Source: Nocardioides sp. dk884 (GTDB lineage: Bacteria > Actinomycetota > Actinomycetes > Propionibacteriales > Nocardioidaceae). Taken from it: DNA of 64,000 nt. The notes beneath the pieces are model-generated. The model was not told where the DNA came from. It did no database searches and saw only the letters and a list, made by a program, of their open reading frames with translations. Position numbers and translations under genes: made by a program. This document shows positions 1-10,439 of this stretch, piece by piece (position 1 is the first letter of the stretch; every line of letters starts with the position of its first letter). Location of the stretch: contig NZ_CP045649.1 of NCBI RefSeq assembly GCF_009557055.1, positions 2,889,501 to 2,953,500 of the forward strand. Direction: 5' to 3'.

Positions 1-19
1 TCCGCGACATCGTGGCCAT
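1..19 (-). CDS. first codons of a gene after imuB, probably dnaE2 (imuC), cut by window edge
   Basis: An ATG overlaps the imuB stop in a TGATG arrangement and opens a frame reading M-A-T-M-S-R up to the window edge. Only six codons are visible, so the sequence itself gives no family signal. In actinobacteria the gene following imuB in an SOS mutasome cassette is usually dnaE2, the error-prone DNA polymerase III alpha subunit; the identity is inferred from that context only. Confidence 0.4.
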
Positions 20-1584
20 CAGTCGTACGCCGCCTCGGTGCACCAGGTGTCCCCGGCGCTGTCGTAGGTGAGCAGCCATGCCCGGCCATCGACGCCCACC
101 AGCTGGAAGCGGGCGATGCGGCGCGGCGCGACACCCGGGGGCGTCTCCCACCACAGCTCCTCCACCGGCCACGGACCGGTCCAGGCGGCGACCTGCTGCC
201 AGCCGTCGGCGGGCCCGGGACGGAACTGCGCCGGCGCGCCGCTGGTCGCGCCCCGCTCGTCGACGACCACGACGGTGCCGTCGGCAGCGAGCACCCGGGC
301 CTCCCAGGGGGTGCTGAGCACCCGGGCCGGGGCCGGCGGCGGGATGCTGCCCGGCCAGGGCAGCTCGCGGGGGCGCAGGTCGGTCGGGCGTTCCCCCCAC
401 GGCACCAGGCTCTGCCGCTCGGCCGGCGAGCGTCCGCCCTGGAGCACCGGGGCCACCACCGCCTCGTGGCCGAGCATGCCCTGCACCCGGGCGATGCCGC
501 GCTCGACCCGCTCGTCGGTGCCGCCCCACAGCCCGTCGGCATGCACCGAGTCGGGCACCGCGGTCTCCGGCACCAGCCGGACCAGCTCCACCGGTGCGCG
601 CACCGCGCCGCCGCGGAACCCGCCCTGCAGCTGCCAGTGCAAGCGGTCGACGAGGTCGGAGGCGCTGAACCAGCGCGGGTGCAGCCAGGTGCGCGAGGAG
701 ACGACCGTCCCCTCGCACTCCACCTCCACCCGCACCTCGGTGCAGGCCAGGTTGCGCGCGGCGAGGGAGGCGACGAACTCCTCGGCGGTGCGTCGGGCGC
801 TGAAGCAGACGGTCTCGGCGGAGTCCAGCGGCGGCTCGAAGCCGATCTCGCGGACCAGGTCGGGAGGCGGGGTGCGCGGGGCGAGCAGGGTGTGGTCGGC
901 ACCGAGCACCACCTGCTGCACCCAGGCGGTGCGGGCACCGAACCGGGCGCGCACGTCGGCCGGCGGCAGTCCCGCCAGCGCGCCGAGGGTGCGCAGGCCG
1001 AGGCGACGCAGCAGCCCGACCGCGTCGGGGTCCTCGAGCACCTCGACCGGCAGGTCGCCCAGGAACGCCGCGGACTCCCCCACCGGCACCACGGTGCTCT
1101 CCTGGGGGCGGGCGTGGCGGGCGGCCTGCTCGGCGGTGAAGAGCTCGTCGGCCACCCCGGCGCGACAGTCCCACACCCCCAGCGCCACCAGCCGCTCGGC
1201 GAAGACGGCGGCCGCCTCCGCCTCCCCGCCGTAGTAGCGCCCCGGCGAGCGCAGCGCGACCAGTCCCGGGCGCAGCGGCGCGACCCCGGGCTGGAGCTCC
1301 TCCAGCGCGGCCAGCACGTCCTCGAAGGAGCGGGCGTCGCGGTCGGGGTTCGCGCCCAGCACCACCAGCTCGGGGCAGCGCGACTGCGCGTCGCGCCGGC
1401 GCATCCCGCGGCGTACGCCGAAGCCCCGCGCGGCGCCGTTGCAGGCGTGCACGGTGTTGGCGACGAAGACCGCGGCCGGCAGGTGGGCGGGCTGGCCCTC
1501 CTCCGCCAGCGCGGCCACCACCGGCCAGTCGGGGCACCACAGCACCAGCACGCGGGTGCGGGGGCGGGTCGTCGTCGCGCCCAT
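19..1584 (-). CDS. imuB: ImuB, Y-family DNA polymerase-like mutasome protein
   Basis: 521 residues. The N-terminal part has the DinB/UmuC fold: the first strand reads VLVLWCPDWPVVAA (about residues 12-25), where active Y polymerases carry an HxDxDxF-type metal site, so the catalytic acidic set looks degenerate as is known for ImuB. A helix-hairpin-helix region follows (LGLRTLGALAGLPPADVRARFG) and then a little-finger-like region. Known role of the family: a non-catalytic adaptor that links DnaE2 and the beta clamp during SOS mutagenesis. The start ATG overlaps the stop of the upstream imuA-like gene (TGATG), and its own stop overlaps the next start in the same way, so the three genes are translationally coupled and share the upstream LexA-controlled promoter. 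Confidence 0.9.
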   Translation of the reverse strand: MGATTTRPRTRVLVLWCPDWPVVAALAEEGQPAHLPAAVFVANTVHACNGAARGFGVRRGMRRRDAQSRCPELVVLGANPDRDARSFEDVLAALEELQPGVAPLRPGLVALRSPGRYYGGEAEAAAVFAERLVALGVWDCRAGVADELFTAEQAARHARPQESTVVPVGESAAFLGDLPVEVLEDPDAVGLLRRLGLRTLGALAGLPPADVRARFGARTAWVQQVVLGADHTLLAPRTPPPDLVREIGFEPPLDSAETVCFSARRTAEEFVASLAARNLACTEVRVEVECEGTVVSSRTWLHPRWFSASDLVDRLHWQLQGGFRGGAVRAPVELVRLVPETAVPDSVHADGLWGGTDERVERGIARVQGMLGHEAVVAPVLQGGRSPAERQSLVPWGERPTDLRPRELPWPGSIPPPAPARVLSTPWEARVLAADGTVVVVDERGATSGAPAQFRPGPADGWQQVAAWTGPWPVEELWWETPPGVAPRRIARFQLVGVDGRAWLLTYDSAGDTWCTEAAYD

Positions 1585-2270
1585 CAGCCGGCCTCCCGCA
1601 CCGCAGCCACCTCGGGGGCCGGCGCCAGAGCCGGCTCGCCGCGTCGTACGACGCCGTCCGGCGCGGGGAACCACAGCGGGGTGCGCTTGGCGGGCGCGGC
1701 CCCGCGCTGCACCGTGACCACCAGACGGCGCGAGCGCAGGTGGCCGGTGCCCGCGCCGACGCCTGACCAGCGGGGCTGCTCGACCGAGAGCCGGGCCTCG
1801 CTGCGCGGCCACCGACCGCACGCCACCAGCACCGAGCCGCGGGTGCGCAGCCGCGCCGACAGGGTGGAGGCGGCGTGCTCGGATACCCGGGCGGGCGGGC
1901 GGAGGACCACGACCTGCACGACGTCGACCAGCGCGGCGGTGACCTCCAGCCACAAGGTGCCGGGGTCGGGGACCAGGATCGTGCGCTCGAGCACCACCCC
2001 GAGCTCGGCGGCCGCCTCGACCCCGAGGTCGGGCATCCCGAGGACCGCGCTCCAGCCGCCGGCGGCCGACGGGCCGGCCATCAGCGCGAGCGCCAGCAGA
2101 GTGCTGTCGACCTCGTAGGTCCCGCCGGCGCGCAGCTGGAGCACCCCGGCCAGGGCCGGGTGGGAGTCGAGGGCCCGCCTGGGCACGCCGTCGCTCATCC
2201 GCTGCATGCGCTCGCGCAGCCGGCGGATCTCATCGGCCGCGTCGGCCGGGGAGGAGACGGAGATGACCAC
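1584..2270 (-). CDS. ImuA-like SOS mutasome accessory protein
   Basis: 228 residues, first gene of the imuA-imuB-dnaE2-type cassette, with its stop overlapping the imuB ATG. The sequence resembles a shrunken RecA/SulA-type fold: a conserved AGVLQLRAGGTYEVDSTLLAL stretch, hydrophobic strands (LWLEVTAALVDVVQVVVL) and a basic C-terminal part; no intact Walker A is visible. An in-frame ATG at 2288 lies inside the LexA box and between the -35 and -10 elements, so the GTG at 2270, six bases after the -10 box, is the likelier start (leaderless mRNA). Family role: needed for DnaE2-dependent induced mutagenesis. It could be listed as hypothetical in automatic annotation. Confidence 0.75.
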   Translation of the reverse strand: MVISVSSPADAADEIRRLRERMQRMSDGVPRRALDSHPALAGVLQLRAGGTYEVDSTLLALALMAGPSAAGGWSAVLGMPDLGVEAAAELGVVLERTILVPDPGTLWLEVTAALVDVVQVVVLRPPARVSEHAASTLSARLRTRGSVLVACGRWPRSEARLSVEQPRWSGVGAGTGHLRSRRLVVTVQRGAAPAKRTPLWFPAPDGVVRRGEPALAPAPEVAAVREAG

Positions 2271-2276
2271 CGACCC

Positions 2277-2305
2277 ATCATCGAACATATGTTCGAGATG
2301 GTCAA
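2277..2305 (-). promoter_or_regulatory. promoter of the imuA-imuB cassette
   Basis: TTGACC (2305-2300), 17-base spacer, GATGAT (2282-2277); six bases later comes the GTG start at 2270. The LexA box fills the spacer and touches the -10 element, as expected for repression. Confidence 0.65.
2281..2296. promoter_or_regulatory. LexA (SOS) box
   Basis: TCGAACATATGTTCGA, a perfect 16-base palindrome matching the actinobacterial LexA site TCGAAC-N4-GTTCGA. It lies within the cassette promoter. Confidence 0.93.
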
Positions 2306-2377
2306 GCCCTGGCGATCAGCTCTTCTCAACCCGGGCGGCCCGTCATCTTCCAGAGTGCCACACGGCGCCGACACCCA

Positions 2378-2411
2378 CCACGGCCCGCCCGGAGGACCGG
2401 GCGGGCCGTGG
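2378..2411 (-). terminator. intrinsic-type terminator after the acyl-CoA synthetase gene
   Basis: Perfect 15-base stem (arms 2378-2392 and 2397-2411, loop AGGA), 45 bases past the stop of the gene ending at 2457. There is no U tract, which is common in high-GC actinobacteria. Confidence 0.75.
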
Positions 2412-2456
2412 GGTGGAGCGGCAGAAACCGGAGGAGCGTGCCGGTCAGGGGGCGGA

Positions 2457-4280
2457 TCAGCCGTAGAAGGAGGCGATCCGATCGGCGTTGTTCTGCGCGA
2501 CCACGTTGCGCTTGACCTTCAGCGACGGGGTGAGCTCACCGGACTCGATGCTGAGGTCGTGGTCGAGGATCTCCCACTTCTTGATCGTCTCCCAGCGGTT
2601 GAGCCGACCGTTGAGCTCCTCGACGTACCCGCCGATCATCGTGTGGACCGCGTCGGAGCGGACGATGTCGGTGTAGGAGGCGCCGGCCATGTCGTTCTCC
2701 TGCGCCCAGGCCGTCATCGCGTCGGGGTCGAGGGTGACCAGCGCGACCACGAAGTTGCGCTCGTCGCCGAAGACCATGAACTGGCTGACGTAGGGGCACA
2801 GCGCCTTGAACTTCGACTCGATCGCGGACGGCGCGATGTACTTGCCGCCCGAGGTCTTGAACAGGTCCTTGATCCGACCGGTGATGGTCAAGAAGCCGTC
2901 CTCGTCGAGGCTGCCCTTGTCGCCGGTGCGCAGCCAGCCGTCCTCGGTGAACGCCTTCGCGGTCTCCTCGGGCAGGTTGTGGTAGCCCGCCATCACGTGC
3001 GGGCCGCGCAGCTGGACCTCGTCGTTGTCGCCGATGCGGATGTGCGAGCCCGGCAGCGCCGGCCCGACGGTGCCGATCTTGTAGTCGGCCGGGTGGTTGA
3101 CCGCGGCGCCGGCGGCGTTCTCGGTCATGCCGTAGCCCTCGAGGATGAGGATGCCGGCGGCGTGGAACCACTCCGCGATCTCGGGGTTGAGGGCCGCGGA
3201 GCCGGAGATGAAGAACCGGACCCGGCCACCGAAGCGCTCGCGGACCTTGCTGAAGACCAGCTTGTCGAAGACCTTGTGCTGCATGCCGAGGGCGAACGGC
3301 ACCGACTTGCCCTCGCGCTTGAGCCTGTCGACCTGGTTGCCGACGGCGAACGCCTTGAGGAAGATCTTCTCCTTCAGCCCGCCCTCGGCGGCCTGCATGG
3401 TGACGATCTTGCCGTGGGCCTTCTCGAAGATGCGCGGGGCAGCGCCCATGAACGTCGGCTTCACCACCGCGAGGTTGTCGACGATGCGGTCGATGCGCCC
3501 GTCGATGGCGGTGGCGTAGCCGCAGGCCAGCTGGGCGGCGAGCAGCACCTTGCCGAACGCGTGCGCCATCGGCAGCCACAGGAACTGCAGGTCACTCTCG
3601 TGCAGGATGTCCTGGGCCTCGATGGCCGCTCCCTGGTAGACCCAGGAGCGGTGCAGCAGGCGCACGCCCTTGGAGCGGCCAGTGGTGCCGGAGGTGTACA
3701 TCAGCATCGCGAGCTGGTCGGGAGCGATCGACTTGGCGACGTCCTCGACGGCGGTCGGGTGCTCGGCGAGGTGTGCGCGCCCGAGGTCGGCCAGGTCGGC
3801 GAGGGAGAGCACCCAGTCGCCGTCGCCCTCCCCGTCGAAGAGCACGACCTTGTCGACCGTGGGGATGTCGGCACGGTGTGCCTGGAGCTTGGCGAGCTGC
3901 TCGGCGTCCTCGGCGAAGACGATCCGGCTCTCGGAGTCGCTGAGGATGTAGGCGACGTCGTCGGCGTTGGTGCTCGGGTAGACGGTCGTGGTCGCACCCC
4001 CGGCGCACATCACCGCGAGGTCCGCCAGGATCCACTCGTAGCGGGTGCCCGCGGCGATCCCGACGCGCTGCTCGGGCTCCAGCCCGAGCGCCAGCAGGCC
4101 GGCGGCGAGCTCGCGGACCTGCTCGCCGGTGCGGCGCCAGGTCACCGACTCCCAGGTGTCGTCGGGAAGCGGGTAGCGGAACGCCTCCGCGTCGGGCGAC
4201 TTCGCGACCCGGTCGAGGAACTGGACGGCGATGTTCGGCGCGAGGTGGTCGACGAAGGTCGGATCGTGGTTCGCGGGCAT
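2457..4280 (-). CDS. long-chain fatty-acid-CoA ligase (FadD/AMP-binding)
   Basis: 607 residues. Activates fatty acids to acyl-CoA via an acyl-adenylate. The AMP-binding signature YTSGTTGRSKG is at about residues 195-205; YGMTENAAG and the GWLRTGD hinge motif follow, and the C-terminal KYIAPSAIE lid is present. It resembles the FadD15-type ligases of actinobacteria. The ATG at 4280 is chosen because AGGAG sits five bases upstream; a more upstream in-frame start lacks this. The gene stands alone, followed by a strong hairpin. Its upstream region carries a TAACCCGCGGGTAA palindrome shared with the ccr promoter (see 4370), suggesting acyl-CoA-linked control. Confidence 0.9.
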   Translation of the reverse strand: MPANHDPTFVDHLAPNIAVQFLDRVAKSPDAEAFRYPLPDDTWESVTWRRTGEQVRELAAGLLALGLEPEQRVGIAAGTRYEWILADLAVMCAGGATTTVYPSTNADDVAYILSDSESRIVFAEDAEQLAKLQAHRADIPTVDKVVLFDGEGDGDWVLSLADLADLGRAHLAEHPTAVEDVAKSIAPDQLAMLMYTSGTTGRSKGVRLLHRSWVYQGAAIEAQDILHESDLQFLWLPMAHAFGKVLLAAQLACGYATAIDGRIDRIVDNLAVVKPTFMGAAPRIFEKAHGKIVTMQAAEGGLKEKIFLKAFAVGNQVDRLKREGKSVPFALGMQHKVFDKLVFSKVRERFGGRVRFFISGSAALNPEIAEWFHAAGILILEGYGMTENAAGAAVNHPADYKIGTVGPALPGSHIRIGDNDEVQLRGPHVMAGYHNLPEETAKAFTEDGWLRTGDKGSLDEDGFLTITGRIKDLFKTSGGKYIAPSAIESKFKALCPYVSQFMVFGDERNFVVALVTLDPDAMTAWAQENDMAGASYTDIVRSDAVHTMIGGYVEELNGRLNRWETIKKWEILDHDLSIESGELTPSLKVKRNVVAQNNADRIASFYG

Positions 4281-4369
4281 GTCACTCCTGGCAGTGGACA
4301 GGGAGGGAAACGACACCCGCCGTTGGCCCTCCCGCGCGGCGATGGGTGCCTGTAACCTACGTCACCTCC

Positions 4370-4383
4370 TAACCCGCGGGTAA
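4370..4383. promoter_or_regulatory. putative operator palindrome upstream of the acyl-CoA synthetase
   Basis: TAACCCGCGGGTAA, 90 bases before the fadD-type start. Read on the minus strand the site begins GGTTACCCGCGGGT, matching 13 of 14 bases with the site in front of ccr (59219-59232). The binding protein is unknown. Confidence 0.45.
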
Positions 4384-4450
4384 CCCGAATCACCAAACCG
4401 ATCGATAGATCCGGACACGTCCACGTCCCCGCCCTGCTAGAGAAGCCGGC

Positions 4451-5122
4451 TCAGGAGCGGGGTGCCCGCGCCACGAGGATCGCGCGCACCGACTCCGCGA
4501 GCGCCGGCGCGCCCAGCACCTGCGCGGTCAGCTCGCGCTCGGTGGTGAGGGCGCGGAAGAGCATCGCGACGCTCACGTCGTGCTCGGGCCGGTGCTCGAC
4601 GACGATGGGGTCCCCGGACTGGACCACCCCCTCCTCCAGCACCCGCAGGTAGGGCCCCGGGCGCCCGTCTCGGGCGAACCGCTTGATCCAGCCGGTCGCG
4701 TCGTGGCCGGTCTGGGCCATGAAGCCCGCGAAGACCTTGCAGGGGGTGCGCACCTTGGCGACCTCGAGCAGCGCGGTCCCGACCCGCCACCGCTCCCCGA
4801 TCAGCGCGGCGTTGACGTCGATGCCGTGGGTGGTGAGGTTCTCGCCGAACTGCCCGTCGGGCAGCGGGCTGCCGAGCTCGCGGCCCCAGCGATCGAGGTC
4901 CTCGCGGGCGAAGGCGTAGACCGCGTTGTCCGGGCTGCCGTGGTACTTGGTGTCGCAGACGCTGTCCCCGGCGAGGCCGCTGCGCAGCACCCGGACCGGC
5001 TGGTCGGTGCCGCGCTTGCGGATCGCGGTCCGCCCGACCCGCCCGGTCCACTCACCGCCCTCGGGCCGCCCGAGGTTCACCGACATCACGCGCGCGTTCT
5101 CCACGCCACCATCCTCGGGCAT
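4451..5122 (-). CDS. MOSC domain-containing protein (YiiM-like)
   Basis: 223 residues. MOSC domain proteins carry or transfer sulfur or handle molybdenum-cofactor-linked oxidations; the YiiM branch is associated with detoxification of N-hydroxylated compounds. Visible features: the SVNLGRPEGGEWTGRVGRTAI opening, GLAGDSVCDTKYHG, the GQFGENLTTHG motif typical of the family, and KVRTPCKVFAGF containing the conserved cysteine. The start is uncertain: ATG 5122 lies five bases after the preceding stop (coupling possible), whereas GTG 5104 has a GAGG eight bases upstream. It is probably co-transcribed with the kinase gene before it. Confidence 0.85.
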   Translation of the reverse strand: MPEDGGVENARVMSVNLGRPEGGEWTGRVGRTAIRKRGTDQPVRVLRSGLAGDSVCDTKYHGSPDNAVYAFAREDLDRWGRELGSPLPDGQFGENLTTHGIDVNAALIGERWRVGTALLEVAKVRTPCKVFAGFMAQTGHDATGWIKRFARDGRPGPYLRVLEEGVVQSGDPIVVEHRPEHDVSVAMLFRALTTERELTAQVLGAPALAESVRAILVARAPRS

Positions 5123-5127
5123 CCGGG

Positions 5128-6045
5128 TCAGTCCTGCACCGCCTTCGCCACCGTGACACAGCGGGTCAGCCAGTCATCGGAGGTGGTGGTGCGACCGGTG
5201 CCGGGCGGGTCCTGGAGGCGCCACAGCGCGTTGACCATCATCCGCACGACCACCCAGTCGCGGGCCCGGTGCTCCTCGAGGCCGGCGGTGTCGACGATGG
5301 TGTGGAAGCGCCGGCGCAGCCCGTCGCGCACGCCACCGGGACCGGAGCGGAGCTCCTCCCAGCGGTTCCACAGCAGTGGCGCGGGCTCGTAGTGGGGGTC
5401 CCCGGCGCGCGGCTTGGGGTCGATCGCGAGCCACTCCTCGCGGTCGCCGGCCAGCACGTTGGCGTCGTGCAGGTCGGTGTGCAGCAGCCGGTCGCCGCCG
5501 GGGACCTCGGCCGAGACGAGGTCGCGGGCGCTGCTCACGGCCTGCTCCACCAGGCGCCGCGGCAGCGGGGCATCGCGCGGCAGCGCGGCGAGCTCGTCGG
5601 CCCAGCGCGCGACGTACGGCGCGAGGCGGCGGATGCTGCCGGGGGCCGGGACGTGCAGGCGGCCGTAGAGGCCGGCGATGATCTCGCAGCTCTCCAGGTC
5701 CCAGCGCTCGGAGAGGTCCTCGGGGTGCAGGCGCTCCAGCAGCAGCGCAGCGCGGTGCGGGTCGGCGCGCAGCAGCTCCACGGCACCGCGGCCGTGCCAG
5801 TGCTGCAGCGCCAGGTGCTCCTGCTCGGCCTCCTCGTGCGGGAAGCCGACCTTGAGCGCGGCCGGGCGCCCGCCGGCGGTGCGGACCGGCACCACGAGCG
5901 CGGTGTGGCCGTAGGCCGGCTCGCCGTCCGTGGTGAGCTGCCACTCCCCCTGCAGCTCGCGCAGCAGGGCGGGCAGGGCGTCGAGCCACTGCGCCCACGC
6001 GGGACCGCGGGCGGCGTACGCCAGCAGTCCCGCGGGCAGGCTCAC
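5128..6045 (-). CDS. aminoglycoside/hydroxyurea-type phosphotransferase (APH(6)-like)
   Basis: 305 residues with an APH kinase fold. The nucleotide-binding part includes ALKVGFP; the catalytic loop is HTDLHDANVL and the metal-binding segment is AIDPKPRAGDP. The SERWD and DLE region and the IDPKP motif are typical of the streptomycin 6-kinase/hydroxyurea kinase family. Members phosphorylate streptomycin or related small molecules, but many chromosomal copies have no proven resistance role, so the substrate is not assigned. The downstream MOSC gene starts five bases after its stop. Confidence 0.85.
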   Translation of the reverse strand: MSLPAGLLAYAARGPAWAQWLDALPALLRELQGEWQLTTDGEPAYGHTALVVPVRTAGGRPAALKVGFPHEEAEQEHLALQHWHGRGAVELLRADPHRAALLLERLHPEDLSERWDLESCEIIAGLYGRLHVPAPGSIRRLAPYVARWADELAALPRDAPLPRRLVEQAVSSARDLVSAEVPGGDRLLHTDLHDANVLAGDREEWLAIDPKPRAGDPHYEPAPLLWNRWEELRSGPGGVRDGLRRRFHTIVDTAGLEEHRARDWVVVRMMVNALWRLQDPPGTGRTTTSDDWLTRCVTVAKAVQD

Positions 6046-6063
6046 CTCGGGCTCACCACAGCG

Positions 6064-7932
<1,869 letters not shown>

Positions 7933-8029
7933 GAGCTCTTCTCGACGTACGTGGGTCGGGACGGACCCGACCATCATCCCATGCCAAAGGTGGTGGACCC
8001 CACTCGAGGACTGGGGCAGTATCCGAGCC

Positions 8030-8938
8030 GTGACGGATCTGTGGCACTCCCTGCCCGAGCCCCTGCGCGACCCCGTCGCCCTCGCGGTGCCGTTCTTCGT
8101 GCTCTTCGTCGCCGTCGAGGCGCTCGCGGCGTACGTCCTGGAGGACGAGCGCCCCGACGGGTTCGCCGGCTACGAGCGGCGCGACACCGTCGCCAGCCTC
8201 ACCATGGGCGCGGTCTCGGTGGTCACGATGACGCTGTGGAAGTCCGCCGGCCTGGTGGTCTACGCCGCCCTCTTCGCCTACGTCGCGCCCTGGCAGCTGC
8301 CGGTCGACGCCTGGTGGACCTGGGCGCTGGCCATCGTGGGCGTCGACTTCTTCTTCTACTGGGCCCACCGGGTGGCGCACCGGGTGCGGCTGGTCTGGGC
8401 CACCCACCAGGCGCACCACTCCAGCGAGCACTTCAACTTCGCGACCGCGCTGCGCCAGAAGTGGAACAACTCCCACGAGCTGGTGATCTGGGCGCCGCTG
8501 CCGCTGCTGGGGGTGCCGCCGGCCCTGGTCTTCTTCGGCTTCTCGGTCAGCCTCGTCTACCAGTTCTTCGTCCACACCGAGCGGGTGCGCACCCTGTGGC
8601 GCCCGATCGAGCTGGTGTTCAACACGCCCTCGCACCACCGGGTGCACCACGGCAGCGACCCGGAGTACCTCGACCGCAACTACGGCGGGATCCTGATCCT
8701 CTGGGACCGGCTCTTCGGCTCCTTCCAGCCCGAGCTGCACCGCCCGACCTACGGGCTGACCACGCCGGTCGGGACCTACCACGTGCTGCGCCTGCAGACC
8801 CACGAGTACGCCGCGATCGCGCGCGACGTGCGCGCCGCCCCGCGCCTGCGCGACAAGCTCGGCTACGTCTTCGGGCCGCCAGGCTGGCGACCGGACCCCG
8901 TGGCGCCGGACAGCGCCGTGCCGGCGCGCGCCGCCTGA
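8030..8938 (+). CDS. sterol desaturase / fatty acid hydroxylase superfamily protein
   Basis: 302 residues, integral membrane di-iron enzyme. Several hydrophobic helices precede the histidine clusters: [24 protein letters not shown] and, in the last third, [23 protein letters not shown]. These eight or more His residues are the usual iron ligands. Family members hydroxylate or desaturate sterols, carotenoids or lipid chains with O2; the substrate here is unknown. GTG start, in the 97-base divergent spacer with lepA. Confidence 0.88.
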   Translation: MTDLWHSLPEPLRDPVALAVPFFVLFVAVEALAAYVLEDERPDGFAGYERRDTVASLTMGAVSVVTMTLWKSAGLVVYAALFAYVAPWQLPVDAWWTWALAIVGVDFFFYWAHRVAHRVRLVWATHQAHHSSEHFNFATALRQKWNNSHELVIWAPLPLLGVPPALVFFGFSVSLVYQFFVHTERVRTLWRPIELVFNTPSHHRVHHGSDPEYLDRNYGGILILWDRLFGSFQPELHRPTYGLTTPVGTYHVLRLQTHEYAAIARDVRAAPRLRDKLGYVFGPPGWRPDPVAPDSAVPARAA

Positions 8939-8996
8939 GCCGGCCGGTCCGGGCCTGATCGTCACCGGACCGGCGCGCGTGACGGAGGATGTGGCG

Positions 8997-9950
8997 GTGA
9001 TCCCGACGACGATCCCCCACGGCCGCACCGCCCGGCGCCTGGAGTGGGAGTACCTCCCCCCGATGCTGCGCGCGGAGGTGGCGCGCCGGTGCGGGTCCCC
9101 CGTCGTCGCCGCCGAGTCCCAGCGCGCGGGGTTCACGCCCGGCTTCGCCTCGGTGCTGACCTGCGCCGACGGGAGCCGACACTTCGTCAAGGCCGCCTCG
9201 GTCAAGGCCCAGCGGGTCTTCGCACTGTCTTACCGGGAGGAGGCACGCAAGCTCGCCGCCCTGCCCCCCGACACCCCGGCCCCGCGCCTGCGGTGGGTCC
9301 ACGACGCCGACGACTGGGTGGTGCTGGGCATCGAGCACGTGCCCGCGCGGGCGCCGTACCGACCCTGGAGCGCCGCGGACCTGGCGGCGACCCTCGACGC
9401 GCTCGAGCAGTGCGCGCGGGCACTCGACCCCGCGCCCGCCGGGCTGGGCCTGGGCACGTTCGAGGTGGAGTTCGCGCCGTTCCTCGAGCACTGGGCGACG
9501 CTGCGCGCCGAGCCCGCCGACGTGCCCGGCTTCCCCGACCACCTCGAGGAGGCTGCCTGTCTCGCCGCGCGGTACGCCGAGGTCTGCGCGGGCAGCGCGG
9601 TGGTGCACACCGACATCCGTGACGACAACGTGCTGATCACCCCCGAGGGCCGCGCGCTGCTGTGCGACTGGAACTGGCCGGTCCTCGGCGCCCCTTGGCT
9701 GGACACCGTCCTGACCCTGATCGGACCGCGCGGGGACGGCCTCGACGTCGAGGCGGTGCTCGCGGCGCGGCCCCTGACCCGCGAGGTCCCAGCCGAGCAG
9801 GTCGACGTACTGCTGGCCCTGGTGGCCGGCTACTTCCTGGCCCAGTCGGGCCTCCCCGCACCGCACACCTCGCCACACCTGCGCGCCGCGCAGCGCTGGC
9901 AGGGCGAGGTGGTCTGGCAGTGGCTGGGCGAGCGCCGCGGCTGGCACTGA
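8997..9950 (+). CDS. phosphotransferase of the aminoglycoside phosphotransferase family
   Basis: 317 residues. APH/choline-kinase fold with catalytic loop HTDIRDDNVLIT and metal site LCDWNWPVLG; an RAGFTPGFASVL glycine-rich nucleotide loop lies near the N terminus. Substrate unknown. GTG at 8997 is chosen because GGAGG (8984-8988) is eight bases upstream; another in-frame GTG at 8979 would include that site in the coding region. It follows the desaturase-like gene on the same strand after a short gap. Confidence 0.85.
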   Translation: MIPTTIPHGRTARRLEWEYLPPMLRAEVARRCGSPVVAAESQRAGFTPGFASVLTCADGSRHFVKAASVKAQRVFALSYREEARKLAALPPDTPAPRLRWVHDADDWVVLGIEHVPARAPYRPWSAADLAATLDALEQCARALDPAPAGLGLGTFEVEFAPFLEHWATLRAEPADVPGFPDHLEEAACLAARYAEVCAGSAVVHTDIRDDNVLITPEGRALLCDWNWPVLGAPWLDTVLTLIGPRGDGLDVEAVLAARPLTREVPAEQVDVLLALVAGYFLAQSGLPAPHTSPHLRAAQRWQGEVVWQWLGERRGWH

Positions 9951-10047
9951 GCGCGCCGAGGTCGTCGCCCACGCGTTTCGATCTGGTCGTAGAGGATATA
10001 TGTTGCGGAGCCGTCGTCCGGCGGCCCGATCTCAGGAGGAACTCGCC

Positions 10048-10278
10048 GTGCGCAAGCCGATCACCCGCTCCCTCATCGCCGTGGGGGCCCTGGGCACCCT
10101 CGCCGTCGTCGCCAGCCGCCTCGGCCTGATCGGCGGCGGTGCGCCCGCGCCCGCCGGCGTACTGCCCCTCACCTGCCGGCTGCGCGGCCACGGCTGGCGG
10201 GTGCCGCGCACCAACTCCCAGGCGCCGATCCGCCGCACCTGCTCGCACTGCGACCAGATCGACGTGCCCACTCCCTGA
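10048..10278 (+). CDS. small protein with N-terminal hydrophobic segment and Cys/His-rich tail
   Basis: 76 residues, family not recognised. GTG start with a strong AGGAGGA at 10034-10040. Residues about 5-25 form one hydrophobic segment (membrane anchor or uncleaved signal). The rest contains [11 protein letters not shown] and CSHC near the C terminus, a Cys/His spacing that could bind zinc; small phage-like zinc-ribbon proteins have similar CxxxGHxW...CxxC patterns. It stands alone between a kinase gene and rpsT. Confidence 0.65.
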   Translation: MRKPITRSLIAVGALGTLAVVASRLGLIGGGAPAPAGVLPLTCRLRGHGWRVPRTNSQAPIRRTCSHCDQIDVPTP

Positions 10279-10297
10279 CCCTGCTGACCTGCCTGAT

Positions 10298-10327
10298 TTG
10301 GGCACGCGCCGGACCCACTGTTAATCT
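10298..10327 (+). promoter_or_regulatory. candidate sigma-A promoter of rpsT
   Basis: TTGGGC (10298-10303), 18-base spacer, TAATCT (10322-10327), leaving a leader of about 105 bases before rpsT. Confidence 0.45.
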
Positions 10328-10439
10328 CGCTTGTCGCGTGTCTGGCTGCTGCCCTGCGCCGACCGCACCACGAACACAGCACGACGGCCGTTCAGCACCA
10401 ACGCTCGGCTCCACCCACACCTACGACGAAGGCGCAGTA

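Noticed and set aside
1875..4355. 826-codon open frame opposite imuA and the acyl-CoA synthetase
   Set aside because: Antisense shadow; the minus-strand genes carry clear motifs and a terminator lies inside it.
5128..6045. Calling this kinase a streptomycin resistance gene
   Set aside because: The motifs fit the family, but there is no mobile context and no proof of substrate; chromosomal homologues often have no resistance role.
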